A stretch of 64,000 nt of DNA from Hemicordylus capensis. Lineage: Eukaryota; Chordata; Lepidosauria; Squamata; Cordylidae. The DNA is taken from NCBI RefSeq assembly GCF_027244095.1, contig NC_069660.1, positions 56,435,834 through 56,499,833 on the forward strand, given 5' to 3'. Under the pieces are notes generated by a model. It was not told the origin of the DNA. It did not search any database and saw only the letters and a program-made list of their open reading frames with translations. Each line of letters starts with the position of its first letter. Within the stretch, counting starts at the first letter, position 1. Both the position numbers and the translations under genes were made by a program. Shown one piece after another: positions 1-11,830 of this stretch.

Positions 1-230
1 GAGAGCAGAAGGCTGTTGGTTCGAATCCTCACTGGTGTGTTTCCCAGAATATGGGAAACTCCTATATTGGGCAGCAGCAATTATAGGAAGGTGCTGAAAG
101 GCATCATCATCTCAGACTGCGAAGGAGATGGCAATGGTAAACCTTTCCTGTATTCTACCAAGAAAACCACCTGGCTCTGTGGTCGCCTGGAGTCAACACC
201 GACAGCACAACCTTTCCTTTCCTTTTTCTG
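1..230 (+). repeat. Sauria SINE, BovB-tailed (cut by window edge)
   Basis: The stretch starts with a tRNA-type B box (ggttcgaatcc at about 19-29). A body of known squamate type follows (tgggcagcag, gaaggtgctgaaaggcatc, ggagatggcaatggtaaacc), then the BovB-like 3' tail with ctctgtggtcgcctggagtc and a cctttccttt terminus. The tRNA A-box end lies outside the window. Confidence 0.8.
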
Positions 231-453
231 GTACATATATTAGACTGAGCTGGTCTTCAAATATTAAGGATTAATGCTGTTCTGTTCTTTGGTACAAATG
301 TTGCTACTAGTGTTAGTTTGTTAGTAAGCACTCCCTAAATAGTGTTGGCTAACTCTAAAAGGAAATAAATGTTGCTTCCTAATAATTCATGTGAGACGTC
401 AACAATGCACTACTGTAAAAGTTCTTCCATTGAAATGAATGGTAAAGTTGTTT

Positions 454-596
454 CATATATAGAGGAACTATATATCTGCGGCGGGGGGCAGGGGAGCGGT
501 GGTGGGTGGTGGTGGGGGGCAGAGGGTGGTGGGGGGGGACGGTTGCGGGCAGGTGGAGAACTATAGGCGTAGATGCTTTGTGCCCGGCCCAGCTAG
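454..596 (+). mobile_element. Helitron 3'-end remnant
   Basis: A G-rich stretch ends with a decayed hairpin around 567-583 (stem halves flanking tgc), then a GC-rich spacer and CTAG at 593-596 followed by T. This is the canonical Helitron terminus and the same tail as the clearer copy at 19457-20052. The left boundary is uncertain; internal sequence appears lost. Confidence 0.5.
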
Positions 597-2292
597 TATA
601 ATGGTACTTGTGTTTAGAAGTGAGAATTCTAATCTAAAGCATTGTTCTTAGCACTGCAGTAACCTCTTCTGACCACTAGATGCATGATGAGATGTCAGTA
701 GGTCTGTCTTGGCCAGTTAGAACTGTTCAGTTATTGAAAGCTAGTGCCTGTTGTTCGATGGCGCTCTCAGTAAGCGGTGATTTTGTTTCTTAATGAATCT
801 TTGGGGATTTTTTTTAAACTCAACCTAATGTCTCCAGATTATCTCTTGGGCTGAACTTCTTTGCCACTAGAGCATACTCTGCTGTGTGAGGATTTTAATG
901 TTTCTCCTTGTACCCCTCAACAATTTGGCCTAGATCGAGGTAATACTGTGAAGACCTAGGGGGCTCTTCCTTGAGATACTTTTTATGGGTTATAAGTCTT
1001 TGTTCCATGAGCAGAAGTTGTCTTTATAAGAGTGGGAGACTTTGAATACCACCCACTTGCCTTTTCAGTTTGGTTGTGAAGGGTGCATGAATGCTTGCAC
1101 CCTTTTCTCAGCAAAAGGGGAGTCTGGGGCTGATCCTACTCCTATAATCTGGCTTCTTTTCAGATAGTACAAATTGATCCTATTTGATCACTGACTTCTT
1201 GTGATGAGAGAAACTGCCACTTAAATGCACATATTCCCTTCAAATGAGTGCAAAGTGCATGTATCTTGGACTTGAGTATATGTATCTAGCACATGATATG
1301 ACATGACTCCTCTCTCCTGTCTTCTTCTACCTTGGCAGTTGCAATAATGCATTTTGGATGTGAAAATAGAGCTGCTAACTTAAAACTTTGGTAAATGTTA
1401 AGTGCTAGGATTAGACTTCCCCAGAAGAATGACTGACTTTCTTAGGACAGATGCTATGTTGGCATCCTTCTCAACCATGTTTAGAATACTGGATGAACTG
1501 AGGAGGGATGAGTCATTTGGTCTTTCTATTTATATAGCACCATTAGCATACAGTACATGGTTCTTTACAAGCAATGGTCCCTCTTCCAATGAGCTCCCAA
1601 TCCAGTTCTCAGTACTCTTCTACAAACATAATAGAGCAAGACTTTGTTTCCTAGATGGGAGAGAGAGGTACAGGCAGTTGTTTGCTTATATTCCTTGGAG
1701 TAGCATTTGGATGGGTGGCGGGGGAGCCCCACTTTGAATGTTTTAGCTCCCGTTCCTCAAGACCACCTCCCCTTCCTCAAGGAGTGAGTTAGGAAATCTT
1801 GGTTTTATAGGTGTGTTTCTGGTCTGGTGCAGTCTTTCTGGTCTCTTCCGGGGTGATAAATGGTCTGGTATGGGCTCCTGCCTTGTTTGCTAGTTTTGGT
1901 AAATTTAAAGGACGATTCCCACTGCAAGTGGTTCATTCCTTTGAGTCTCTTGGTCCAGTGGTTTTGGATCAAATGGCTAAGCATTGTCCATAGGTGGTGT
2001 CTTCTCAATGTTTTGGCATACTCCATGGGCTGGATGATATTGGCTGTTCCTGTGGGTGACCGAGGTGTTGATTACATTTCTTCAGTGTGCCTAGCCACTT
2101 GGAAGAGAACAACTTGTGTCTCAGGCTGCCCAAGAATGGAAAAAGAATTATTTCTCCAATTATTTCCTTATTTCTCCAATATGGCTTAACTCCAGTATTC
2201 TTTAAGATCCTAGGTGCATAATATGCTGCATTAAGTAGCTTAAATGCTGTCACAAAGAATAAAAATGCACTTTCATTTCTTTATCTATGCAG
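597..2292 (+). other. RSBN1 intron, no feature recognised
   Basis: Ordinary unique-looking intron sequence. The reading frame of 111 codons at 1402-1737 has no recognisable domain or splice context. Confidence 0.6.
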
Positions 2293-2430
2293 GTCAATCG
2301 AACATACTGCTGTGGAACATACAGAGCGGGTCCGATGAGGCAGATTAGTCTTGTTGGAGCAGTGGATGAAGAAGTTGGAGACTATTTCCCAGAATTTCTT
2401 GATATGTTGGAAGAATCTCCATTTCTTAGA
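2293..2430 (+). CDS. RSBN1: RSBN1 coding exon (46 codons)
   Basis: The exon is bounded by ...ctatgcag and gtaagaatt and starts and ends in phase 0. It reads VNRTYCCGTYRAGPM, then the conserved segment ISLVGAVDEEVGDYFPEFLD, ending SPFLR. This is part of the most conserved block of the RSBN1 family. Confidence 0.95.
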
Positions 2431-2788
2431 GTAAGAATTGACATTGCTGTTTGACAAAAGTTCATTGTAAAAAAAAAGGTTAAGTATATGAACGTTGGCT
2501 TATATATACAGTTGGTGCAAGCAACTGATGAACTGCTGCACTCCCTGAGCCTGCTGAAAAGGTGTTGCTGAGGGACCCTAAGGAACTATGTAGGCTCCAT
2601 TGCAGGTGGGCTACAGGGGGAGTGGGTAGAGCCTGGAAACTGGGTGAAGGACTCTTTCAGCTAGCAGAACTCCACCCTCCCTCTGTGGTCCACATTGTTG
2701 AGGAACCCTTGGCCCTCCATAACACATTTTCAGAAGAAGTAGGGGGCTACAGTGACACAGTTTGTCTGTTGGCTGCTAGATTTATATA

Positions 2789-3156
2789 CAGTGGTCCCTC
2801 TACTTACGAAATTAATCCGTTCCAAATGCACATTTGTAAGTCGAAAAGTTCGTAAGTCGAAAAGCGGTTTCCCATAGGAATGCATTGGGAACGGATTAAT
2901 GCGTTCTGGAGCCTAGAAAAAAGACCCAGACCCCCAGTAAGGCTTGCAAACTGCATAGGAACATTTCTTTTCAAGAATAAACAGGCAGTAAACAGGCAGG
3001 CAAGTCAAGGAAACCGCATGTAAAATTCGTAAGTCGAGCAAACCCCATCTAAAAATTTGTAAGTCGAAAAAACCGCATCTAAAACCGGATCTAAAACTGC
3101 CGTTTGTAACTCGAAAAATACTTATGTCGAGTAGTTCGTAAGTCAAGGGACCACTG
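2789..3156. mobile_element. Tigger-like (Tc1/mariner) non-autonomous element with TA duplication
   Basis: The ends are inverted repeats: CAGTGGTCCCT at 2789 and its complement AGGGACCACTG ending at 3156, extending imperfectly inward (tacttacgaa / ttcgtaagtca). TA flanks both sides (2787-2788, 3157-3158). The inside holds many variants of gtaagtcga and no coding capacity. It lies in an RSBN1 intron. Confidence 0.75.
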
Positions 3157-3177
3157 TACTGCCTTTCATTAAAATAA

Positions 3178-3515
3178 TTTAAAGGCTGTTTACCATAAAT
3201 TAAAAAAATACAAAACCATCAAACTGTTCAAACAATCCAAATATTAAACTGGAATATAAGAGAAAATACAAATCTATTAAAAAAGTTAAAAAATGTATAC
3301 AGTATACAATAAAACACAGCACAGAAGTAGCAGCAATAAGAAACACTCGTACAAAACTCTGGGTAAAAAGCCACAATTTTCCTTGCTTTCTAAAAGCTGT
3401 AATGGAGACTGAGGAGTGGATGCCCACTGGGAGAGCATTCCAAAGTCTGGGGGCAATAACTGAGAAGGCCCTGTCGATTGCACAACAATCGAGCCTCCCT
3501 CATCATTGGCACACC
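3178..3515 (-). mobile_element. L2-like LINE 3' fragment
   Basis: The sequence (aaggctgtttaccataaa, then ccactgggagagcattcc and gagaaggccctgtc) matches the antisense 3' region of the L2-like LINE also seen at 6640-7400 and 34355-34740. It is 5'-truncated and lies 20 bp right of the Tigger-like element. Confidence 0.5.
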
Positions 3516-3783
3516 CACAGTTGTTTGTGCTAACTCTCTGGCATTGCTGTGTGTTTACACCATTAAAAACAAATATCTTTAATACTATTACGAGATGGCA
3601 GAACAGTTGAGTAAGAGCAAAAATATCAGTGTTGTGTTTTCCTGTAACTGGATATATTGATCATATTGCAGACAGCAATTTTCCACATTATGTATGTGAA
3701 AAAGCACTTGTATCTAGAGATCTTTTTGATACAGAAGCTGTGCCTCTGTATCCTGCTGACCATTTCTCTCTCTTGGTATAAAG

Positions 3784-3926
3784 ATGACTCTGCCTTGGGG
3801 TACTCTTTCAAGTCTCAGACTTCAGTGCAGGTCACAAAGTGACGATGGCCCCATAATGTGGGTAAGACCAGGAGAACAGATGATCCCAACAGCCGATATG
3901 CCAAAGTCACCATTTAAACGGCGCAG
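3784..3926 (+). CDS. RSBN1: RSBN1 coding exon (143 nt)
   Basis: The exon follows tataaag and precedes gtaatactc. It reads MTLPWGTLSSLRLQCRSQSD, then GPIMWVRPGEQMI, ending SPFKRR plus two bases of a split Arg codon. The acceptor has a weak pyrimidine tract, but the join to the neighbouring exons is exact in frame and in protein homology. Confidence 0.94.
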
Positions 3927-4019
3927 GTAATACTCTTCTCTCATTATTTAAAGAAAACAAAAAGTTATAGCTGGGAGGAAAGTTGATAATCTTGAGTCTG
4001 AAAAACTCACAACTAGAGC

Positions 4020-6082
4020 GCAAGGATACGGCATGTGACCCATTGGAAGACTCTTGCGGTGGCGGTGTGTGCAGCAAAAAAGGGATTTTGGTCTGTGTGC
4101 ATTGTGGCTGCAGGTTCACGCTCAGCAGATCTATCTTGGGTTGTGAGGAGTTTAGTCTCTGCTCCTTCTACTTCAAATCAGTCCCCGGGGTCGTTCTGCT
4201 GTGATGCTTTTAATGGGTTCTCTGCGAACAAGATCTCCTGTATTCGGGCCGACTTGGACTCCACTGTTTCTGCAAGGTCTATGGAGGAGTTGTCCAGCGA
4301 TTCCTCTTGCAGTATTAGATTGGATCATTTTCAGTCTGTGACTCCTGAGGATGTAGACAAGCTGCTTGGAGTGGTGTGGCCTACCACCTGTTCTCTGGAT
4401 CCTTGCCCAACTTGGCTGCTTCTATCTAGCAGGGAGATTGTTGGAGGTGGCCTAGTTAAATGCATCGCTGAGGGAGGGTAGGGTGCCTCCTTGTCTGAAG
4501 GAGGCAATGGTTAGACCTCTCTTAAAGAAGCCTTCCCTGGACCCGTTAGCGATGGATAAGTTACAAGCCAATCTCCCTTGGTTGGGTAGGGTGATTGAGG
4601 GGGTGGTGGCCAACCAGCTCCAGGCAGTCTTGGAGGAAACTGATTATCTAGACCCATTTCAAACTGGCTTTAGAGCTGGCTATGGGGTTGAGACAGCCTT
4701 GGCCGGTCTGATGGATGACCTTTACCGGGGAATCGACAGAGGGAGTGTGACTCTGCTGGTTCTTCTGGATCTCTCCATGGTGTTCAATACCATTGACCAT
4801 GGTATCCTTCTGGATTGCCTGGGGGAGTTGGGGATAGGCGGTACTGCTTTGCAGTGGTTCTGCTCCTATCCCTTGGGTAGATTCCAGATGGTGGAGCTTG
4901 GTGACAGTTGTTCCTCAAAATGGGAGCTGTTATATGGAGTCCCTCAGGGCTCCATTCTGTCACCAATATTTTCAATATCTACATGAAACCGCTGGGTGAG
5001 GTCATCAGGAGATTTGGTGCTGGGTGTTATCAGTATGCTGATGACACCCAAATCTACTTCTCCTTTTCATCATCAGGAAATGGCACTCATTCTCTAAATG
5101 CCTGCCTGCAGGCAGTAATGGGCTGGATGAGGGATAACAGATTGAAGCTGAATCCAAGCAAGACAGAGGTGCTCATTGTGGGGGCTCAGAATATGAGGGG
5201 TGAGTTAGATCTTCCTGCGCTGGATGGGATTACACTCCCCCGGAAGGAGCAGGTGCGCAGCTTGGGAGTACTCTTGGACCTAGGCCTCACCCTGGTAGCT
5301 CGGGTGGAGGCCATGGCCAGGAGTGCTTTCTATCAGCTCTGGCTGATTCAACAGCTGCACATATTCTTTGAAGAAGATGATCTCAAAACAGTGGTGCAGC
5401 AGCTGGTAATCTCTCAGTTGAGTATTGCAATGTACTCTACGTGGGGCTGCCTTTATACCTAGTTTGGAAACTTCAGTTAGTTCAGAATGCGGCAGCCAGA
5501 TTGGTCTCTGGGGCAACCCGGAGAGACCATATTATGCCTGTTTTGAAACAGTCACACTGGCTGCCAATATGTTTCTGGGCAAAATACAAAGTGCTGATCA
5601 TTACCTTTAAAGCCCTAAACGGCTTAGGTCCGAGTTACCTTAGGGAGTGCCTTCTTCTGCATGATCCCCACTGCACATTAAGGTCATCTTGAGGAGGTCT
5701 GTCTTCAGTTACCACCAGTTCGTCTGGTGGCGACTCACAGGCGGGACTTCTCTGTAGCCACTCCTGGACTGTGGAATGCACTTGCAGCAGAAATCCGCCA
5801 TTTGAATTCTTTACTGGCCTTCAGGAGAGTCCTTAAAACCTATCTGTTTGGCTTGGCCTTCCAGGGTTTTTAAAATAATTGTTATTGGTTTTTATGTTGT
5901 AACCTGGTTTTCAGGGTTTTTAAATTGTTGTTTGTTTAATGGCTGTTTTATGATGTTTTGTTAATTGTTTTATACTGTTTTATAATTGTTTTAATTGTTA
6001 ACTAATTTTAATGGTTTTGTTTTAATTGTTAACTGTCCTGAGCCATTTTGGAAGGGCGGTATAAAAATCAAATAAATAAATA

Positions 6083-6084
<2 letters not shown>
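4020..6084 (+). mobile_element. CR1/L2-superfamily LINE, 5'-truncated, sense to RSBN1
   Basis: A reverse transcriptase is readable in pieces. 4483-4986 holds PPCLKEAMVRPLLKKPSLDP, TGFRAGYGVETALAG and GVPQGSILSP; 4908-5462 holds the YADDTQ catalytic motif, then DNRLKLNPSKTEVLIVG. 4035-4481 carries the upstream linker (NKISCIRADLD, VTPEDVDKLL). The 3' end has a terminal ggcggtataaaaatc and aaataaataaataa. No endonuclease domain remains and at least two frame changes and one stop interrupt the frame. It lies in the intron between 3926 and 8519. Confidence 0.85.
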
Positions 6085-6115
<31 letters not shown>

Positions 6116-6126
6116 TTGTTGTTGTT
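6085..6126 (+). repeat. (GAT)n/(GTT)n microsatellite at LINE tail
   Basis: About ten GAT units pass into GTT units directly after the LINE's A-rich end, probably grown from that tail. Confidence 0.9.
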
Positions 6127-6639
6127 GGTTTTATCAAGATATATCTGTTCAGTTAGTCCTTGTCCCTTATTGAAATGAAGCCTGAGTACATTTTTGAACT
6201 GAATGCATATTCTTTCTATCTACACCCTTGTCTCCTTCCTCTCCTCCAGTTTTATATTTTAGATTGTAAACTATTCTGGGCAGGGACTCATCTTCATTGC
6301 TGCTATGTAAAGCAACATGCACATTTAATAGTGCTCTGTCAATTGAATCTTGGTACTTAGTGTATTTACTTAGTTCTATCCCTTTCTGATCAGAGTATCC
6401 ATAGTTTTTAAAGTTGTTTGCTTTTGTCCTTTCTGCTTTGGAAATCAAAGGGACATGCTTGCTCCTGGTTCCACCTTTGCCCACTATGTTAAGCCTTAGT
6501 GTTGGTGTAGGAAACTTAACCTGATGCAGAAAACAGGATCTTGTATCATTGTAGATGTCGTTAAGCAACATTTTGCATTGAGTGGTGGCAACAGCTACCT
6601 CTTAGCTCCAGATAAAAGAGATTTGCTTTTAAATTAAGG

Positions 6640-7400
6640 TGTGTATATACTGCTTTTCAACACATTCCTTAAGACGGTTTACAAGAAAAAAGCATAAAAT
6701 AACCATGTTAAAAAAGCACAACTAAAACTTTTAAGATCTAGAAGAATAAAAGTCTTCACCTGGGTCAAAAGGATAGGAACATAGGAAGCTGCCATAAACC
6801 GAGTCATACTATTGGTCCATCTAGCTCAGTATTGTCTACAAACACTGGCAGCAGCTTCTTCAAGGCTGCAGGCAGGAATCTCTCTCAGCCCTATCTTGGA
6901 GATGCCAAGGAGGGAATTTGGAACCTAGATGCTCTTCTCCATCTTCTAAGGGCAGTATCTTACAGTGCTCACGCAGGAGACACACAGTCTCCTTTTCATA
7001 TGCATACAGTGTGGACCCTGAGTAGCTAAGGGGACAAGTCATACTTGCTACCACAAGACCAGCTCTCCTCCCAACTTAGATGCCAAGTAAACCTTTCTGG
7101 GGGGAGGAATTTCACAAATAGGGTGTCACAGCTGAAAAGGCCCCCCTCTAGTTGCACCTGCTTCTCCTCAACTTGGATGGCAGAGCACCTAGAGGACAGA
7201 CTCTGAAGACGGTGCACAGGACAGCTGGCATTACTTGGGTTCTAAATCATAAATCACAAGGCACATAACCTTTAAAGGTTAACATCAGAACCTCACATTG
7301 TGTCCAAAAGTGGTGCAGAAGCCAATGAAATTCTTTACACCCTAGCAAGTTCTGTTCCTTTCATCCAGCCCCAGTTGTTGCCTTTGCAGTTGCATTTTTT
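6640..7400 (-). mobile_element. L2-like LINE fragment, split by a 5S SINE
   Basis: The left part (6640-6771: cttttcaacacattcc, gacggtttacaag) and right part (7072-7400: gaggaatttcacaaa, gctgaaaaggccc, tttaaaggttaacatca) are successive segments of one antisense LINE 3' region. They are separated only by the SINE at 6772-7071. Confidence 0.6.
6772..7071 (-). repeat. 5S-Sauria SINE (SINE3 type)
   Basis: On the - strand it starts gagagctggtcttgtggtag. The 5S-rRNA-derived internal promoter follows (tagctactcagggtcc...tatgaa), then the shared Sauria tail ending ggcagcttcctatgttcc. It is nearly full length and interrupts an older LINE. Confidence 0.85.
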
Positions 7401-7833
7401 TCAATTATCTGACATTTCTGAAAGCATAGTCTTCAAAGGCAGCTCCGCAACTCTATTAAGAGTTGAATGTAGGGAATACTTTCATGTGCACCCATGGTGG
7501 GGGCAATTTTCAGCAACTTCCCTTTGCAGCTGCCTGTGCATCCCAAAAACATGTCCCTGAGGGGTCTCAGAGTTCTCAGAGCCATACTTCTGTAAGACAT
7601 AGGCAGCTGCAGAGGGAAGGGTGTTCACTGAAAATAGCGCTCTTTGCATGTGTTTGTAAGCCCCATGCACAACTTAGTATGTGTTACAATAGCCATTTCT
7701 TTTGACCTCCTTGCAGATGGAACAGATCAACAGATGGAATGTCCTTTTGCCACAGTACAAATTATGATACACTGGAATAATGACCCTGAAATCCATGCAT
7801 ACAGTTAAATACCCTTGTATTATTTTTATGCAG

Positions 7834-7993
7834 GCTAAAGGTAAAGTGTGCCATCGGGTCTGTGTCGACTCCTGGCAACCACAGAGCCCTGTGGTTGTCT
7901 TTGGTAGAATATAGGAGGGGTTTACCATTGCCATCTCCTGCACAGTATGAGATGATGCCTTTCAGCATCTTCCTATATCACTGCTGTCCGAGG
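7834..7993 (-). repeat. Sauria SINE, BovB-tailed, 5'-truncated
   Basis: The reverse complement reads ctgctgaaaggcatcatctc-like sequence, then gcaatggtaaacccctcc and tgccaggagtcgacacagac, ending with a ctttacctttagcc tail. Same family as the copy at 1-230. Confidence 0.8.
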
Positions 7994-8518
7994 CAGGCTA
8001 GGGTTGTAAAATTCCAGACATGACTAACTTGAAATATAGGCAAGATACTGATGTCATTCTGGCCATCTGATTGCATGATTGTATCTGATTTAAGCTATTG
8101 AAATCTTGGAATAATAGAGGGGGGAAATCTACACACAGCTCTGCATCAAGGACTAATATGTGTGCGGCTTGTACAGAGTGAATATTGATCTTATCTTTTC
8201 CCAAAAGGATCTGTATAAAACTTATTGCCTCTGCTATGCTTGCTTGTTGAAGTTAATGGTATGCACAGTGCAAGATAATACCCACTGTATACACTCTTAC
8301 TCTGAGGCACACAAACCTCTTACTCTAGAGCAGCCTCATGGATTTTTACTGACTCTTCAGTAAGAAGGATACAGCCTCTCTTTCCTTAATCTGGATTAAA
8401 TTCAAAATATATATAGTTAACAATCTGAATATTAAATGCCTGTATAATGTGTTTTTTAAAAAGCAGGAAAAGTTAATGTATGTGCATCCTGCATATTTCT
8501 CCCTCTCTACATCCACAG

Positions 8519-8686
8519 ATCAATGAATGAAATAAAAAACCTCCAGTATCTACCTCGGACCAGTGAACCCCGCGAAGTTCTCTTTGAAGACAGAACAAGA
8601 GCACATGCTGATCACGTTGGGCAAGGGTTTGACTGGCAGAGTACAGCTGCTGTTGGAGTGCTAAAAGCTGTACAGTTTGGTGAATG
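8519..8686 (+). CDS. RSBN1: RSBN1 coding exon (168 nt)
   Basis: The acceptor is catccacag and the donor gtaagttt. The exon reads SMNEIKNLQYLPRTSEPREV, then HADHVGQGFDWQST and ends VQFGEW with a split Trp codon. It is nearly identical to the mammalian protein as I recall it. Confidence 0.96.
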
Positions 8687-8878
8687 GTAAGTTTAGTGGG
8701 GTGCTGTAACAAATAGGAATACAGATTTCTTTTGAGCAGCTCTTTCATTCTTCAAAGTTTAGCTTTAATAGCAAACAGATTTTGTTGAAACTTAATCCAG
8801 TTCATTAGTGACATATCTCCTACCAGAGCCAGAGTTCACTGGGGTGAATCTTTGATTGTAAGGGATTCACAGTAGGCT

Positions 8879-9497
8879 GTCACCATCCTCTTTATTCTGA
8901 TGTGAGAAAACCCACTCCACATTTAATATTTCTGGAGGGTAAAGTAGCAAAACTCTCCCTAGAAGGGGTTAAGCATTCCTAGGCCTCCAGACGCATATGG
9001 TTAAGGCAGACCCATAATGAAGAGTAGCACATTTCGCCAACAAGAGTTTATTATTTGCTTAAAAGAAAAACAACCATATGCAATAAGAACAATTGTCTCT
9101 TCATAAAGCAGATTGTGTGAGAGAGTGTTCATTAACCAGGCAGCTCAGATGCAAGCAATAAAATAACTTCCCTCATGCATCTAACTGAACGGGTCCCTAT
9201 CTTATTACTCACAGGGAGGGAATCTTCCTGCTGTCTCCACCCACCAAGGCTGTGGCCTCCCATTTCCCCAGCAGCTTCTCAGCCAGCTGCTTCCTCAGGG
9301 CACACTTGGGACAGAACAAAACAAAGTGGCTGGCCTGTGTGGGTGTGGTTGGTTCCTGCCCAGTCATTGGGATTGGCCCTTTTTTGTTTTGATTATCCTG
9401 GGCCTTTCCCCTTTTACATGTGTCCTTTTAGGAAAGGCCAACTCTTCCAGCAGTTGCTCTAAGTGAGGCCTAGTCCTCCTTTAAATCCTTCCCATCA
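8879..9497 (-). mobile_element. Possible solo LTR of unknown family (weak)
   Basis: A 619-bp block begins TG and ends CA. In antisense it has an AATAAA-type signal in its second half followed by tcttgttggc, as in LTR R/U5 regions. No internal region and no flanking duplication were seen, so this may be chance. If real it is an old, non-coding fossil. Confidence 0.25.
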
Positions 9498-9967
9498 CTA
9501 CAATTAGTGAATGATTTGATTCAAATTTCTGAATTCCTGATGTTGCAGTTTTTCTCCTCATTGTGGCTTACCCGCAGTAGGAATGTTTCATTGACTTCAT
9601 TACAGACTCTTTTGGGAAAGTTATGTGGCATACTGTACAACGTAAACTTAGAAAAGGATACATGTAAAAACCAGCAATATAAAACTTATTTTTAAAAACC
9701 TTATTTAAAATATCAGGGGTGGAATCCAGAGAAGCACTCCTCCTAATGCAAAGCTCCTTCCTGTGCCTGCTCACTTCCTCCAGATTCTCCTGTCTCTTTG
9801 CAGCCATCTTTGCCATTTCTGTTGTTGCCAAGTGTTCCTCAGTAAAAACCTTTCTGGAAACTTTAAAATCTGCAGCAACAAGGACAAGGTGGAGAAAATG
9901 GCTCCTGTTTGTGCAACAGTATGAATACCTTTTGGATGGTAGCCTAGGAATTTGTTTATAAAAATAT

Positions 9968-10745
9968 AACGTGTCACCTTCCAATATTTCCAGGGAGGTT
10001 GACAAAAATAAGAATAAAATCATACAAACATCAGTAAAACCGCAGGTGAAAAGCATTACAATATCTTTGACAGATTTTAAAAATGAGGAAACAAAAACGC
10101 TTTTTGGTACCAAGTTATCAGAGTGGGTTTTGCGGGAGAGTTGCATAGATAATGTTGCAATGGAAAAGGCCCTCTTTGCAGTCACTGCCCACTTCTCAGA
10201 CAGCAGGGGCACCTGTGGGAGTACTGTCTCACATGACTGCAGTGCACAGGCAGGTTGGTGACAGTGTGTTTTCCTTCATGTATCCAGTTCCCTAGCTGTG
10301 CAGGGCTTCCAAGGTAAACAGCAACACCTTGAATTTGCTTGGAAATGGACCACGAGCAAGTGCAGCTGTTCAAATACTGGCAAAATAGGTTCTCTCCTGC
10401 CATTCCCGACTATGTACCAACCATGTTTGAATTGTAATTTCTGAGAATTTTCAGAGGCAACTTTGTATAATGCTTTGGTCATAGTGTAATCTGGAGACTA
10501 CCAAGGCATGGATTACCATGGCCAGGCTATTTCTCTCCACTAAGGATCTCAGCTCATCTTGGTCACTGATGCTACTCAGGCCTCCAGTAACACAGCTGGA
10601 TCTAAGCACCCTGAAACTGTGCTTCATTTTCTAGAGGGAGTGCAACCCAATCCAGAACAGTTTGAATACTTGCTCTTTAGGAAAATGAATTGCCCACCAG
10701 CTGCTCCTGAGCCTTGTCAGGATTAAACTTCATTTTTTTAATTTA
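9968..10745 (-). mobile_element. L2-like LINE fragment (RT C-terminal region and 3' part)
   Basis: Antisense sequence at the right end encodes a LK(L/F)NPDK-like motif just after the RT core. Moving left it follows the LINE 3' region (aaggccctctttgcag, caccttgaatttgcttgg, gcagctgttcaaatactggc). It is diverged and broken, and lies in the RSBN1 intron before exon 11831. Confidence 0.6.
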
Positions 10746-11039
10746 TATTTTTATTTATAAATATTATTAACTGTTTACTATATTTTAGTAACCAGACCCC
10801 CTGCTAACTGAGCAAAGAGACACCTTTTAAAGTGATTCTTTTATATTTAGCAGGGGGAGAGAAACTGGCCCTATCCAACCCCAGCACATCATCCCTCCAG
10901 TGGCTGTTGCTGGTATCTGCCTTATGTTTCTTTCTCGATTGTGAGCAGTTGGGAGGACTATTGTTGTGAGCAGTTTTACTCGCTGCTATATATACTTTAG
11001 CTGTTACAACAGAGGGTAGACAGAGAGAAATTTTTCTCC

Positions 11040-11447
11040 CTCTTTCACAACCCTAGAACCAGGGGTCACCCCATGAAACTGAAGGTTGGGAAATTTAGGA
11101 CTGACAAGTGGAAGTACTTTTTCACACAGCACATAATTAATCTATGGAATACCTTGCCATGGGATGTGGTAATGGCCACCAGCTTGGATGGCTTTAAAAG
11201 GGGCTTAGACAGATTTATGGAAGACAGGTCTATCAGTGGCTACTAGTCTGATGGCTGTGGGCCACCTCCAGCCTTAGAGGCACGATGCGTCTCAATAACA
11301 GTTGCAGGGGAGCAACAACAGGAGAGAGGGCATGCACATACCTCTTGCCTTTCAGCTCCCTAGAGGCATCTGGTGGGCCACTGTGTGAAACAGGATGCTG
11401 GACTAGATGGGCCTTGTGCCTGATCCATCAGGGCTGTTCTTATGTAA
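11040..11447 (+). mobile_element. CR1 LINE 3' end
   Basis: It encodes the degraded ORF2 C-terminus (R.RGHPMKLKVGKFRTDKWKY type, then LWNTLPWDVV and GFKRGLDRFMEDRS), then the CR1 3' UTR ending ctagatgggccttgtgcctg and cagggctgttcttatg. 5'-truncated and sense to RSBN1. Confidence 0.8.
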
Positions 11448-11830
11448 TGTAGATGAAATGAAAAAGCAGGCTTTTTCATTTTAACAGATTTTTTTATTGG
11501 GAGAGTGGAGGCTCTCTGGATCAAGACAAAGCCAGAACTGGAGCATCGGTGAGCTATTCCCCCTCTATAAGGGCATTGAAAGCTGATTGGTCCTATCTTT
11601 GGATGTCTCCACTGCTGGAGAAACAACTATTTTTACTTGAGGTCCTAACCAACAACATAAGGCTCAGGGGACACATCCTCCTTTGTTGTGCTTTAGGCCA
11701 AGGATCACCTCCCAAATCTCCAATCAAGGCATACATGTTGAACACTAATTGGCTACAAATGAACTTGTGTAATTCTCAAGGTGTATAATGGCACATTCCC
11801 TAAACACTTGAAAAATCTTCATTTCTCTAG

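Noticed and set aside
1402-1737. 111-codon frame as a gene or exon
   Set aside because: No domain, no homologous RSBN1 segment, no splice borders that keep the frame.
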